From assembly GCA_020002185.1 (NCBI GenBank), contig CM034541.1, positions 27,743,319-27,807,318 of the forward strand: DNA of 64,000 nucleotides, read 5' to 3'. This document shows positions 12,301 through 27,300 of the stretch, piece after piece (position 1 is the stretch's first letter; every line of letters starts with the position of its first letter). Both the position numbers and the translations under genes were made by a program. Below the pieces are notes generated by a model. It saw only the letters and a list, made by a program, of their open reading frames with translations. It did no database searches and had not been told where the DNA came from. The DNA comes from Paraescarpia echinospica. Taxonomy: Eukaryota > Annelida > Polychaeta > Sabellida > Siboglinidae.

Positions 12301-15300
12301 AGCACATTGTCGACGTTTGTTTTTCCTCAGATAATTGTGGAAAGAAAGTGAAAGCCGCGATGGATACTTTAACAAGTAAAGGACTTGAGGCAAGCCAAAA
12401 CAAAAAATTCTTTTGTAGCTCTTTTAAATGTCAGATAATGTGTGTTTTTTAAACATTACCTGTTCTTCGGATTAGTATTATAATTGTTATATTGTTGCTG
12501 TGTTCACCACTTTCTCTGTGACCACCGAACTATGTGACTGGCCACAGTGTAGTGGAAATTACGTTGCAAAATAGTGAAATGAAGTTTTGTATGTTTTTTT
12601 GATTCCACAGATCATAAGCTTTAAAATGGTACCTCATTTGTTGAAGTATCTTCAATCGTTTACATCTATAGCTTAAATGGAAGCACACTTGAAAAAGAAA
12701 AACGGGGTAATTTTGACTCGTACTGTTTATTGTTATTTAATGTGTGAATTCATAGATGTATATATTTTTTTTTAGTTTTGGTTTATTATGTAAGTAAAAT
12801 AAGTTTCACATTGCTAGGTGAGATTATAAGGTATGCATTTATGATTAAATCACAAAATCGATGCGACATGACCTACTTTGCTATTTTTAGCTCGTGTGCA
12901 GAATAGGCCTATTGCGACTTAATACCCGGTTCGCTGTGGCGGGTCACGTGTTACGTTGTATCTACGTAGACTAGGGATGTGGGGGCTCTGGATAGAGGTA
13001 GTACCTTCGTATCTCTGACAGCTTCACTCTGCCGGGTTGAGTGGACGGAAACACTAGTCCTCACCCATCTCCTAAATCTCTCGCGTGTGGCTACAGAGTG
13101 CCACATCCCGGGAAACCGTCTCAGCTGGCGGGCCAAACGACGATAAGGGGGTGATGTCAACAAGCATCTCTGGGCGGACGTCTTCTATGTTGCAGACAAC
13201 AGCCAGGACGGAAGGGTACCAACTGAACTCAACAGCCATGTGTTCGAGACCAAGGCGCACCACAATGTTTCAGGAAAGGGGGCTGTGGCCTACCGACTAC
13301 GGTTTGAAATAATAGGGGGACAGGTCTAATCAGCCTTGACGGGCAACATGTCTAGGAGAAGGAAACTCTGACCTAAAACCTACGGTGTAAGGATTCGCTG
13401 TCACCATCCCAGCTCCCTGGCCATGGCCGACGAACCTCAGACCTAAAGGGTGGGGGCAGTCAGCGCAAACTGCACTCACCCTAAACACTCCACTGCGCAG
13501 GCATGCAGGAAACGTTCTCGTCAAATAAACACAATTCGACTCAACAAACAGTTCTGTTGAGTCCATTAGTCATACGTCATTGCCCTTATTTGGTGTCCAG
13601 TCATCAAGGTGATCCGACATATTGGCTATACACAATCGAATGTTGTGTATTGTTTACCATGGAACCGAAATGATGCAGCAGTATGTTGACTATCTATAGT
13701 GACATCTCTAACGCCTGGCAGTAATATACAAGTTCTTAAGGCGACCGGCCAAAGATGTGCAAGTGGAAAACTAGTGGACTGTTTCCCTCGTTTGATTGCA
13801 ATGGACGCTGACGCGCCTTCGTGCAGTTGTTGTGTATAGCCTACCAAAGGCCGTTGCTATGATTCGCGGCCGGATTGCACGTAATCGCTAATGAACTCAA
13901 TAGCGATGTGAAAGTGACGAAATGGTAGATGGATTGTGCTACTGGAAGCCGCAGTCCTAATCCTGCACACAGGCGGCTCAGCGCACGTGGTCGTCTAATG
14001 ATGACTTAGAGACGACATCATCACCCGGCAGCATGCTAAGCGACCATGCAGCCTTCCCTGGGGACAGCACTGATTGCTCAGAGAGGCCTAGAAAGGTGGC
14101 CTAAACAAAGCTCGTTTCCATATCTCCCAATTGGCTAGCCGCGGTCAACGGGAATCTCCAAATGAGATCGGACTACAAAAGAAAGCCAAGAGCGCGCCCC
14201 AGTTGCCTCAAAACATGAGGAAAACAAGACATTCAAGATAGCGTGTTGGAACATTAGTACCATGCAGGACGCAGCCCACAGAAACCGTCCCCAACGACGT
14301 TATGCATTGCTGGCTCACGAACTTGCCAGGTTGGATATTAATATTGCTGCGCTCAGCAAAACCCGCTTTGCTGGGTCTGACAGGCAGAGAGTCGCCTCTC
14401 AGGAGTTGGCTTCATGATAAAAAAAAACATTGCCACCAAACTAACAGAGTGCCCAAGTGCTCACTCTGACAGACTCATGTCCATGCGGCTATGTTTGACA
14501 AACCAGAAATACGCCACGCTCATCAGCGTCTACGCCCCAACCATCTCTTAGCAGAACTTGATAATAAGGAGAAATGTTACGCTGACCTTCGCAGTCGCTT
14601 ACAAAAGGCCAAAGAAAATGACAGTGTCAAAATGTCGTTCTCGGAGATGTCAACATCAGGGTGGATAAAGATTCAGAAGCCCAGAAAGGAGTGCAACGGA
14701 AGCACGGGGTCAGCAACTGCAATGAAAAAGATCGAATGCTGCTTGAGCTCTGCGCAGACGTACAACCCACTCACCATTACCAACACGATCTTCCAGCAGA
14801 AGAACTGTCTGAAGACAACCTAGACTTAGACGATGTTCTAGTGTGCCAGCCTGCTCGTCAGGTGAGACAGTTTCCCTGGATGTGGCACCAGAAGCGAGAG
14901 CTTTAGGAGACGGATGAGGGCCAGTGTTTCCGTCCACTCTATCCGGTAGAGTGCAGCTGCCAGAGTTACAAAGGTACTACCTCTACCCATTACACACTAC
15001 ACTACATATTACACACTGCACCACAGCAATAGGCACATCATATCGACCTCTTTTGAAACACCATACCATATGGGTGTATATCATATATAACCGTATTGGG
15101 TGGCGTATATGTTGCTGTTCAGAAATTGATGTTTCGCCTCAGCGTGGTACCTACCCGAAAACGCGTCAAAAGATCACGACCGTTGTACGAACAGATGCGT
15201 TCATTCTACACCACCTTGGCCAATCTGAAGATGGACCATATCGCACTAACAACGCCTAGGAAACCTTTCCCAGATGAAGGTATGAGCCATCGTAGGATAG

Positions 15301-18300
15301 CAAAGGCCATTTTATTGATTATTTCTAAAATAATTGAACCATTGATCATATCAATATTTTAGTCTGACTTGTTTTAATTACTTGATGTTTGCATTTATTG
15401 TATTTGTGTTGTAGATTAATATTTGACTTGTTTAGAATATTGATGGTAATATTTATTTTACGTAAACCATTTAATTATCTAACGTGAGTAATACATTTAT
15501 TTTATTTGTTTTATATATTGATGTTTATACCGTTCGATTATCTGAAGTTCTTTCTTTTTATGTTTAAATTTGTTTTGATTGTACTTGTATGCATTATTTT
15601 AATATACAGTTCTGCGAAACTTTAGGTATACGGCGCATTATAAGTTAAATATTGTTATTATTCCAGACATGTTGATAACGATGTCAGTGCCGGTTTTCTA
15701 TCATAATAAGTTAATTGGTGTCGTGGCAGCCGACATAAGTGTCAATGAGTTGGTAACTGAAGTGAAGGACAGGTGCGTACACCACTTGAACTAATGCTAT
15801 CGCGTGCTGACTGCCACACTGCTGACACCCAGGTTGCTGACACCCAGACTGCCGATTGTCAGAGTGCTGACAACCAGACTGCCAACAACCAGATTTCTGA
15901 CAACCAGACTGCTGACAACCAGATTTATGCCAATCAGACTGCTGACAACCAGACTGTTGACTACCAGAATGCTGACAACCAGAGTACCAACTACAACAGT
16001 GCTGACAAGCAGACTGCTGATAATAAGACTCCCGATTATCAGCCTGTACTCTATGAGACTGCTGAGAACCAGAATGCTGACTACTGAAGTGCTGACAATC
16101 AGGCTGCTGACAACCTGACTGCTGACTACCTGATGTATAGCAATCAGATATCTGACAACCATACATCTTACTACCAGACGTCTGTTTACAAGACGTCTAA
16201 ATACCAGACTACCAAGCTGCCAGACTGCTAACTGTCCGACTGCTGACTACCAAAGGGTATGTTGTACGTATGTGGGTTGTGTATGGAGTTATTTATGTTG
16301 TTTCATCATAATTTATATAACTATATATCACAGGTTGTTATTTGCTAGTTATTGTTCGTCTACATATTGGTATCGTTGATAGCTAGACGTCATTATGTTG
16401 TTTAATATAGTACCAGCAACACATGTAACAGCATCCCTATATGCTAAACCAATGTTGTCGTTCCTTGAATGGATTGATGATCCAGTGTATTGGTTATTAT
16501 TATTTGACATATTTATTTCTAAGAAACATGTGACGTAGTTTTATTCTGCTGATGAAGACCGCCCGATGTGGTCTAAATATACAAATCGAACAAAAACAAG
16601 TTTCTTAGTAATGTTAATCTTGTCAAATAATGTTATTATTATTATTATTATCATCATCATCTTAAGTATCAATAATTTGACGTGGCTAATATAAAAAGGT
16701 AAGCGAGCGAAAAATGAAGAACTCAAGCCACGTCCAAAATCATTAAATTCTACGATCGTTAGCACCCTCACGGCTCGTCTGATCCCGACGATCTTGGTAT
16801 AATTTGTAAGGATGCACTTTCTGTCCCCCTTCCAAGCCACAAAGTACAGTGAAGCCAAGGCCCCCAGTTCCCAGCAGCATCGAAAGAGTATGTGACTAAG
16901 GTGGTGGTTCGGGTTCCAACTACGGCTACGTGCAGGGGGTGCTAAGACTTTCTGGGTTAAGAAAGCCGCCGAGAGAAGGTAAGTAGACTGAAGATAGCAA
17001 CATATAACGTAAGAGATGAACAGATACAAGAACTGGAGGAAGAACTTAGGGAAACCGGAATTGTATGGGATGTGATCGGGATCGGAGAAGTCAGAAGACG
17101 AGAGAAATGCTTTACTACCTTACAAAGCGGCCATCTACTATACCATTCCACGACGAACAACGGCCAACCAGGAGTAGGCTTTCTCACAAACAATAAAAAT
17201 GGAAAGACAATGTAGGGGAGGTTAACAACATCAGCCGCAGAGTAGCAGAACCTGTTATATGCTTAATAAAGCGCTACAAACTAAACATAGCACAAGTATT
17301 TGCACCAACAACATCATACTGAGAAAAAGACACAAACAACTTGTACAACGAGGTGGCCGAGACCATTGAAATGCCAACCCACTACACGATAGTGACGGGA
17401 GACTCTAATACACGAGGAGGGAAACGAACTAACATTTCGGAAACGGCAACAGGGGCAACTTTGGCCTAGGTGTGAGAAACGATAGAGACGACACCTTGGT
17501 AGAATGGGCAACATCAAGAAAGTGCAAAATCGTGAATACCATTTTCCAGGAGAAAGCAGGGGGAAGGTGGACGTGGAAAAACCCAAATGGAGAAACGAAG
17601 AACGAAATTAGCTACATCCTGACAAATTAGCCAGGCATGGTCACTGACGTAACTGTCATCAACCATGTCAACATAGGAAGTGACCACAACATGGTAATGA
17701 GCAACATCAAACTGGACGTCAAGACTGAAAGAAAGAAATTGATAAACAAGAGACCACAAAGTGTAGATATCACACAAATAGGAGCAAAAAAAGATCGAAT
17801 TCAACTCGAACTGCGAAATCCGTTCGAGACACTACAACAACTAAACGACACCGACACTATGAGCGAAAACATCACTGAGATGACCCAACTAAGTGCAACA
17901 AGTGTAGCCAAAGCGATCAACAGACATGTAGTGACGAAAATATCGTCACCGACACGAGCACTAACGAGGGAACGACGAGAACTGGTGGATAACGGCGACC
18001 GTAAAAAACAAATAGAGTACGCAGAAATATGCAAGACAATAAAAAAGAAAGCGAAAGAGGACATCAGGAAGTACAAACAAGATATCATACGAAAACTGAT
18101 TATGGCATCAAAGAATCTGAAGAAAACCAGAAGAACACAGGCACTAGGCTGAGACAGATTGATTACACTTCTAGACAAGCAGGGTAGATAAATATAAGAC
18201 CAAATTCATGGAACGAATAGAAGAATTCTACACCGAGCTATACGACAGGAACAGAGTACCATAATTCACACAGACCCGAAAGAGGTACCAAAGATAACAC

Positions 18301-21300
18301 CACGGGAGGTGGAAGCAGCGCTAAGAGATATATGAAGAGTGGGAAGACATCAGGCAACGATCATGCAAACATTGAAACACTAAAAGCAGAAGATACCACC
18401 TCGAAGACACTGGCTAAGCTGAATACTAAATGCTTATCAGAAAGACGACTACCCACCGCATGGAAGAACGCAAAGATAGTGATAATCTTCAAGAAGGGAA
18501 ACAAGAAAGACTTAAAGAACTACAGACCGATCAAACATCTACAAAGTACAGAGATACTAACGAATAGGCTAGAGAAGACACTCGACGAAAACCAACCATG
18601 AAAGCAAGCAGGATTCAGAAGCAGGTACTCAGCGACAGACCACATACACGTCGTAAACCAACTGAAAGAGAAGTGCCGAAAATATAATATCCCGCTCGGC
18701 ACCGCTTTCGTCGATTCTTTTGACTTGGTGCAAACTCAAGCAATACTGACCTCCCTCAAAGAACAGGGGAAAGGAAATGTGTACGTCGAACTCCAGAAAG
18801 ACATCTACACCAACAGCTCGGTGACAGTCCACCTACACAAAAAGAGCAGCAAGATCAACATCATGAGAGGAGTACGACAGGGTGACAACATATCGCCCAA
18901 GCTGTTTACGGCAACACTCGAAAGCATATTCCGAAGACAGACCTGGGAAACCAGAGGCTTGAGGATAGACGGAAAATATGCCAGTCTTCTTCGCTTTGCC
19001 GACGGCATATTCATATGCGCTACTACACCGCAAGAATTACAAAAAAAGCTGCAGGAGTTAGCTGATGAAAGTGAAAAACAAGGTCTGAAGATGAACATTT
19101 CGAAAACAAAAGTGATGCTAGAAAATGACACACCAATATATATCAACACAATGCAGATAGAGAACGTTGAAAACTACTTCTACCTGGGACAGCGATACAG
19201 CATCAGTGACAAAAACCAAGATAAGGAGATTCAAAGAAGAATCACCGCCGACTGGACAGCATTCGCCTAACACCGCAATAAGGGTAACTTTGGAACCTGC
19301 TTGAAGAGACAAGTCTGCAACTCATACGTACTTCCAGCGATGACATACGGCGCGGAAACATGGACACTCACCACCCAGGCAGAGAACAGAAGTATGTTAA
19401 ACATCACATATTGGGAGAAAAAAACAAATATCTCGGAAAGAGAGAAGACAAAGGTCATGGACGTGATAGAATAAATCAGAAGACAGAAGTGGACCTGGGA
19501 GGGCACATCAGCAGACTGTGAGATAACTTATGGACATTGCGTTTCACAACCTGGAGACCTTACGGAGGGAAACGATCTAGAGGAAATGCGGCGAGACGGT
19601 GGAGAGACGAACTAGAAGGGCACCATCTGGCAGAGGATAGCGCAAGATAGGCAGATTTGTAAACGACATGCTGAGGCCTTCGCCCAACCACGGGACACTA
19701 TGGCTGCACAATGACGATGATGATGATGATGATGACTTTCTGTTATTCTAGCGTCATCTAGATTTCCCGGTAACTATTCATAGAAAACTAGCAACCATTC
19801 AAGTGACTGTTTTGGGACGTGTTTTGAGTTGTTCATCTTTCGCTCACTTATCTATTTTTGGGAATATGTATTTGGAAAGACTGGTAGATGGTGCACATTG
19901 TGTCCGTAGTAATCCTTGTGCTTAAGTAATGTTGTTTGTCTTCGTTTTATTGGCAGTGCACATAAATACTTCTTCATAGTGGACCGGGAGCACGGTAACA
20001 CTATCTTCCATCCATTGTTATCGATTGCCGCTGAACATGATGATGAGTTGGTGATTGTACCAATTGACATGTTGGAAAAGGACGCTGGCAACGCAGGCGT
20101 TATTGCCAGCCTACTCAGGTTTGAATAAGCACCGCGGTATCTTGGGCACGTAATGTCACAACAAATGTAGGTCTTTCGAAAATGACGTTTCCACAAATAC
20201 CGTCGTTAAAATGGAATGTTTTGTAGTATAATTATAACATATTAACATATTTTATGATAAAAATGTTCCGAAACCATTACTCAGTGCGAGCCGTGGTTGA
20301 CATGTTCGCGCAATTGTATTAATATATCTGCTACTGCGTTATGGTATATATTACTAATTATCAATGTACTCCGCATATTTAAATTTCAGACATGTTATAT
20401 AAGCAACTGACACTGCCCTAAACACATTAGCCACGCCCACGAACAGTTGAAACAACGCATACCTTTCGCGATCTCGTCAGCGGTAGCGCTGCCTGCTTGT
20501 GTGGCCTATGTTTAAAGTTGTTTGTTTACGCTTTAAGTATGACCCGGACATTATGTTTTACGCACCGAACAACTTATTTACTGCATAAGAGCTGATAATC
20601 TTCACACATGTGGGGATTTTGAAAATATATAGATCTTAGAAAATACATAGATTAATCCATGAAAGTTTAGCGATCGAGGATCAAGCCGAGTAAGAGGGAA
20701 ACGCTAACCTACCCGCATACGCAAACTCGATTATTAGTAAATGCACGCATCTGTGTATGAAACTGACTGCCAATATTATTTAAGCTGTTCTGACATTGCA
20801 CCTTGGGGCACCAGCGAACCACGTTCTGTTCATTAGAGGCGAGAGTGGTGAAAAGAAGTTCGTTGCGAAGCGCATGGTCGTCATCGGCGATGCAGTGACG
20901 GGCGACATAGCAGAGCCCATCGTCAATACAACATACATATGGAACCCGGTTTGTCGATTATGAATCTTCTTTCACATTGTTATATAGAGCAAAATGCATG
21001 CGAAATGTGATTCTATAAAGAAACCGCCATAGCAATATTTGCCTTAAACCTGATAACATGGATTATTATAATATATGGTTGATACCACAGAAAATGTCTC
21101 CAGTAGCCACAAATGTGTCTTTAGTCCAAAAAATCATTGAATGGCGTTAATAACAGATATAATATACCTTGATCAGATTGAGCATGGTGTGATCTTTCTA
21201 AACTTTTAATTAAAAATAGTATTGCTACTTAAACTTTAAAATATCATGCCAAATTTTAACTGATTATTGTTGTGAATATGAAACAGATCGTTTCAGGTTT

Positions 21301-24300
21301 TACCTTGAGTTTTTAATATTTTGAACAACGAAAAATAAGAAATTATTCATTAAAAATTAAATATAGAAAAAGTGAAATATCAGTATGATAATGGTATGTG
21401 ACCATTGACCACCTTCACCTAATGCAGTACGATGGATATGTAACATTAGGTGCATGTGTAGTAAATGTGGTGCTGTGATGTTTTAAACTATGTTGTGTTT
21501 ACGCAGTTTCCATAATCCCTGACTGCGTTGTATCGCTTGTGGCGAATAGTACTAATAGGACAGACTTCTCCTCAGTATACAATAGTCACTTATATTCCAT
21601 ATATTTACAAACATTTGTAAATGTATTGGAAGCGATGTTGTAAGCTCTCTTGTAACTGTAATCCGAGCCTTTATAAAATCGACAGTGTTGCAACGTTATG
21701 AGCTGACGCTGGATAAAGCTGATAATCAACCAGTTTATGTAAAATATTGTGGTAGATGTGATTAGAATTTTGCCAGTTTTTTGCTGAACATTCTTCGGGA
21801 TAGTTCATTTACATGCAAATTGGTTAATTTAGACATATCCAATACGTGAATTTTTACCTTTTAGAGGCTTTCGTCGGTGTACGTCGAACTATCGCACTTG
21901 TACGATGACGTCACGTGTATCACGTGTACTGAAGAAGTTGGAGTGTCACATTGACAAAAAGCCTCTACAAGGTAAAAAAATACACGTATTGGATATGTCT
22001 AAAAGAACTCATTTGCATATCTTGCCAGTTGTGTTTTCCCATCTAAAAACTATGAACATTACGAGAAGTGATGTTGCCATTTTTTTCTCGATGGGTAAGA
22101 TTTTGGGGGAAATTGACGAGTGTGAGAAAATGCAAACATTGTTCATAATAACCATATCACATGCGACTCATTAAATTAGTAAGTGTATGCCTATATTTCA
22201 GTAATATGATATTCCCATGCCAATTAAAGTCGTTACGTACGCTGCTGGTAGAATTATATATCACATATAACTCTCAATGGAGCCAGCGCAATGTGAACTG
22301 TGGGTCTGTGTAATTTACGAAATTGCATAACTGCACTGCTGATGTGTAGGTAAGCAAGTCCAATGTTAGTACTCTTGCAAGACAGCTTTATTGCAATTAC
22401 TCTTCAATCTTCATCTTCAATGTATTCTCCTATCAGAGTCGCTCGTGTGTTGCAACACCAGTGTCCGTCCCCTTCACGGTGATTTAGTTAAGTGCCTTGT
22501 TTCGTTTGTACGAGCACCTTCGGGTACATTTGTTGACTGATTCCAAATTAGTGGCCATCCACATTCCAATGGGTTGCGACATGCTGGGTGCAGGATAAGG
22601 TCCTGAGACCAGATACGTGCCTGCACATGAGCATATTTGATTCATATAATTTCAAAGCATCTGGGGTAGGTGGAAGTTTATCCACTCCATGGACAGGCTT
22701 CAGACGCTTGGGCAGAAGAATATGCAAAATAATTCTTCACAACTTTGTATACCTCGGTAGACGGTTCCTGTTCTACACCAAGGCTAGACACTACACTGAT
22801 TACTACAGGGGTAGATGCTAGAAAGGCTGATATGAAACACTCTTTCTTCCCGTTCCCTGTATATGTCCTGTCGTGTTGCATCCAGTAAAAGCCTGGCAGT
22901 TGATCAAAGCGGCTGCTTTCTCTGGACCAAGTTCATCACTGATAGACAGGAGCATGACTTCGTGATGACACTCGCCAGTGCCCGTGAACAGTGATGCATA
23001 ACTGCCAGGTTCAGATTCTTTGCACAGAGCCAAGATGAGAACACATCTATGTGTCTTGTGAATATATATGGACTCGAAATCTAGCGGTGCAGATGCATGA
23101 CTGCGGGAACCAGATCTTTCTACCCAGTTGAACATTCGATTTGCATCAGAGACACGAAGTTGTTCCGAGCAAATATCCACTGACATTTTACTTAGCTCTG
23201 CAGTTCATAGACAACACTGATACGCCAGTACTGTCGTGGACTTGGTGACTACAACAACACGGGATAATGTAATGACAAACTAAAAAATACTGTTTGAATC
23301 CAAACGCAAGTTGACACGAAACGGCAGGCAGTATCGTGATTCTACGGTGTAGATGCAGCAACCGCTGACCGTCGAGTACATACTATTACACACTCACGAT
23401 ACACGTAATTGCTCCTTTTTGCTCTGAGCAGTGTCACAACTTAGCATCGATACAGTACTGGCCATGGGTACTTAGTCCCGAGAAAGTAGCCGCTTTGATC
23501 AAATGGCATGCTTTTGCTGGATTCGACACAACACAACCTGTATACAGGGAAAGGTGAAGGAATTATGTTTTCTAGCTTCAAGTCCTGAAATACTCATTGC
23601 GATGTCTTGCCTTGGTGTAGGACAAATACTACTACTAATTTTGAATCGTGCATAGATATGCACAACTGTGAAAGGGACGAGAATAGATTCTTGAACATAC
23701 GACCGACTGTATTCCGAGACGACAACGAGGAAAATCGAAGTGACTATTGCATACTGAGGAGAAGTCTGTCCTGTAATTACTATTCGCCGACAGCGTTGCA
23801 AAGCAGTCGGGAATTATGGAAATAGTGCGTAAACGGTTACAACAACGTTCCGTAAACCCTGGCCGAATTGCCCTGTTACCACTTTGAAAAAGCCCTGCAC
23901 GTTTTCTCAACTGTGTGGGGTCTTTTCTTCTGCTGGCATATACATCAGATAGAAAGGATCAACAGGTTTTAGTGTCTCTTCCGAAAAACACAACATCAGG
24001 TGAACTAAATTTACTAGGTTTCGAAACGGCGGCAGATGGTCTCGATCTACACTCTAGGACACTACCGCACAAGCTTATTTAGCTTTGTACCCTTGATACA
24101 ATAGCTTAATGTACCACAGTAGCAACACAATGCAGAGCTGTACGGGCGTTCAATTTTAGTGAAAAATATTTAGCACCAGTAACGACTGTCGTGCTTGCAT
24201 TTATCCGGGCGTTAAATGTTATCCGGATGATGCCTCTGTGCGTACTATTTAATACCAGTAGATCAGATGGTGATAATTAAATGATAACCGACCGTTAAAT

Positions 24301-27300
24301 ATGTTCCGTTTTTTTTTTAAAGCACGTGCATTACTAGTTAGACTACATCATTACTAATTGTAAATAGTGTATAATAGTTAGCGAATGAACATAGAAATAG
24401 AGCACAGGACCGATCACGTGGTCACCACGGCGCAATATTCTAACATGACAATGCTGAGTGTGTGTGTTCGCGTGTGCATGCGTGCGTGAGTGCGTGCGTG
24501 TATGTATGATTGTGCGTGTGTTGGTTTTAATATGATCATATGGTTAAATAAATTATTGTCGTTCTTCAATTAGTACGTGTACATGAGGAGAAAAGTATGC
24601 TACGGAAGATACAGAAATTCACCCTGTATTTCCCATGCCCTACACACTGTTATAATTAATTATGATGTTGATGTATCTAGGCGTCGGGACCGGGGGTTGG
24701 GGTTAACGCCACTAACCGCTATTTATAAGTAGAGGTCAGTTGGTAACGCTGCCGAAGTGTCAAGTTACCGCGGAAACGACTGTCCTGTTATATTGTATTA
24801 TAAAATTATAAATATATTATGTTTTATAGGAATATGAAGTCCTAATACCGTGGTTCTCAATGTGTTTGAATTTTTTTGACTTGGATTACGTAATAAACAG
24901 CAAATCTGTGAACAAAAACATTGGTCCCTCATAACAATATTTCCAACATTTTCGTAGATTCGTAGATTGAATGTATACTTGTTACAATTTCATGTGTCTG
25001 AGACACAGACGCGAGAAAAAAGTGCTAAAGCCATGGATAATAGTTAAAATTAGTAGTGTAAGTAGTCGAAAATCACAAAACACGCCTTTCGTGTACTCCT
25101 CATGTTCAATCAATCAATCAATCAGTCAATCAATCAATCAGTAATTTATCAGTCAGTAATATATTGCAAACAGAAAGGCACATTGATTTTGTGTTTTCAA
25201 GTCACTTGATAATACATTGCGATATGCGTTATACATAACGGTCGCTGTCTTAAACTTCAGTAAGTCTACGAATATGAAAATACACAGTTGCTTAAAGAGT
25301 GTGCTGGTTGGTATGGGCCGAACATGTTGTGCCACACACAACACAACCTACTCGTTTATGCAATATTGTAACAGACTTAATGTTTGTAGCATAGGTGTTA
25401 CCCCATATTTTGCTACAATAGTTTATATATGGCAAAAACAGGGAACAATACAATATGTACATTCCATCATGATTAATTTGACAACTTGCTTTTTAGATGA
25501 TCGCTGCAACTTTCGACAATATTTTTCTAACCGTAATAGTATGATCTTGTAACGTCTTTGATAGATTACCAGGTATATCTCAAAAAACTATTGGACCATT
25601 GAAGTAGACTGAGTATGCCAGTAGCAGATAATTTGACTGCATTTGTATAATATTTTCTACTATATGATGCTGTAGTGGTATTGCGGTGTTATAACATTAC
25701 GTATATGTGTTGGACATTAGATAAGAGGCATGCCATACTCCTTCTGCGTGGTAGACGACGGTCGTTACGGCGTCAGCGACATAGTTTTTAAGAAGACGCG
25801 GACGTTTGTGTTTGAATATACATATCAGAATTTCGTCAACAATATCGAAATCAAGAAATGTGCCTTCGTTAATTGGCTTGCCGCACAAGGTTCGTATGTT
25901 TGGTATAACTTTATTGTGATGTTTTGTATTGGTTTCCGTGGAAATCACTGCAAGCAGTAGTAAGGGTAGCCAATAATCCTAACATAATAAGTTTTCTTTG
26001 TGGGATTTATGTTTTGATAGCTTAGCTTAATACGGTTTCCTGAAGTTGCATCTTTCAAGATTTTGGTTATAAATACGTATAATCTGATGTACTTATGCCT
26101 GTGCTTTCTCAAAACGACCTTTTGCGACTCTATTCTCGAAAAAGTATACAAGAGATAGACTTGTTTTTGTCAACTGCTTTTCTGTTCAATGTACCTTGTG
26201 CAGTAAGCCACTTTGGGTGTGAAAGTTTTAGGGCTTTGTAAACAAATGTTAACCAACAGGGGAATTGTATTGAAATATTCACCGTCGCAGCACAAATAAC
26301 AATTGTGATATAAGAATTCAAATCCACCCTATTGCGTTTTTAACATTCAAAAAAATCACCCTACTGCATTTGCACGATTGTATTTAGTATCCATTATCCC
26401 AAATATGTTTTATCGTTGGGGCATACCTCCATAGGAACACAATTCGCAATTACTGTGGCAACGATTATGCACAAATTATGTCATATAAGTAAAATTCATG
26501 GATTCGCTAAACTTATCGATTACAAATAACATACAAAATTAATAATATCATGCGTCATGGTTTCATATTTACATAAGCTTAAGAAGTATATTTTACCGAT
26601 ATAAATTGTTTTAATGGAAACGTAGGAGTCAGTATTCGCTGATCCTCCGCGCAGTGATGTACACTGCCTTTAACTCAGTATTAATTGCAGTCAGAGTAAT
26701 AATTATTATTTTGTAAACACCAACTATTACTGTAAAACGAAGATTTCCTAATCACATTACTGTATAAAGCAACAATTAGCCCTCATTTATAAATGTATGC
26801 AAAGTCTGGAGCCAAAACTTAATGTGTACGTTTAAAACATTACGTGGGCATTTGTGGTAGAATATGCCATCACACGTGTTTATGGTAAAGTGGGTGTGTT
26901 GAATCCCAAAATTCATGTTGACAATCTGTAGGAGGGGTCCTTGACCTTATAAATAAATTAAAAACAACACAAAATTAAGTCCGATTTATCCCCGAATGAA
27001 AAACCAACACCTTTCTAATTAGCATTATATTGATCATGTACTAAAACTAAACCATGTTGGCAACATGAGGAAGGGGTCCATGACCCACTCAATTACAAAA
27101 ATATAGAAAAATTACGCCAGGTTTCCCCCAAAAAAAATCAAATAAATGAACGTCCTTCCAGTTAACGTATAATAAATAATATTGATCAAGTACTCTCACC
27201 ATAATAATACATTTCCCCTAAAGGAAGTATATAAATTAATACACGTGTCCAAGCCCATATCTTAAGAACGATGTAACCTAGAACCACAAAGTTAACGCCA

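Noticed and set aside
15711..16166. Frames of 104-151 codons on both strands in the 15-bp repeat
   Set aside because: By-product of a 15-bp period; the region is an intron starting at the donor of exon 15667-15772.
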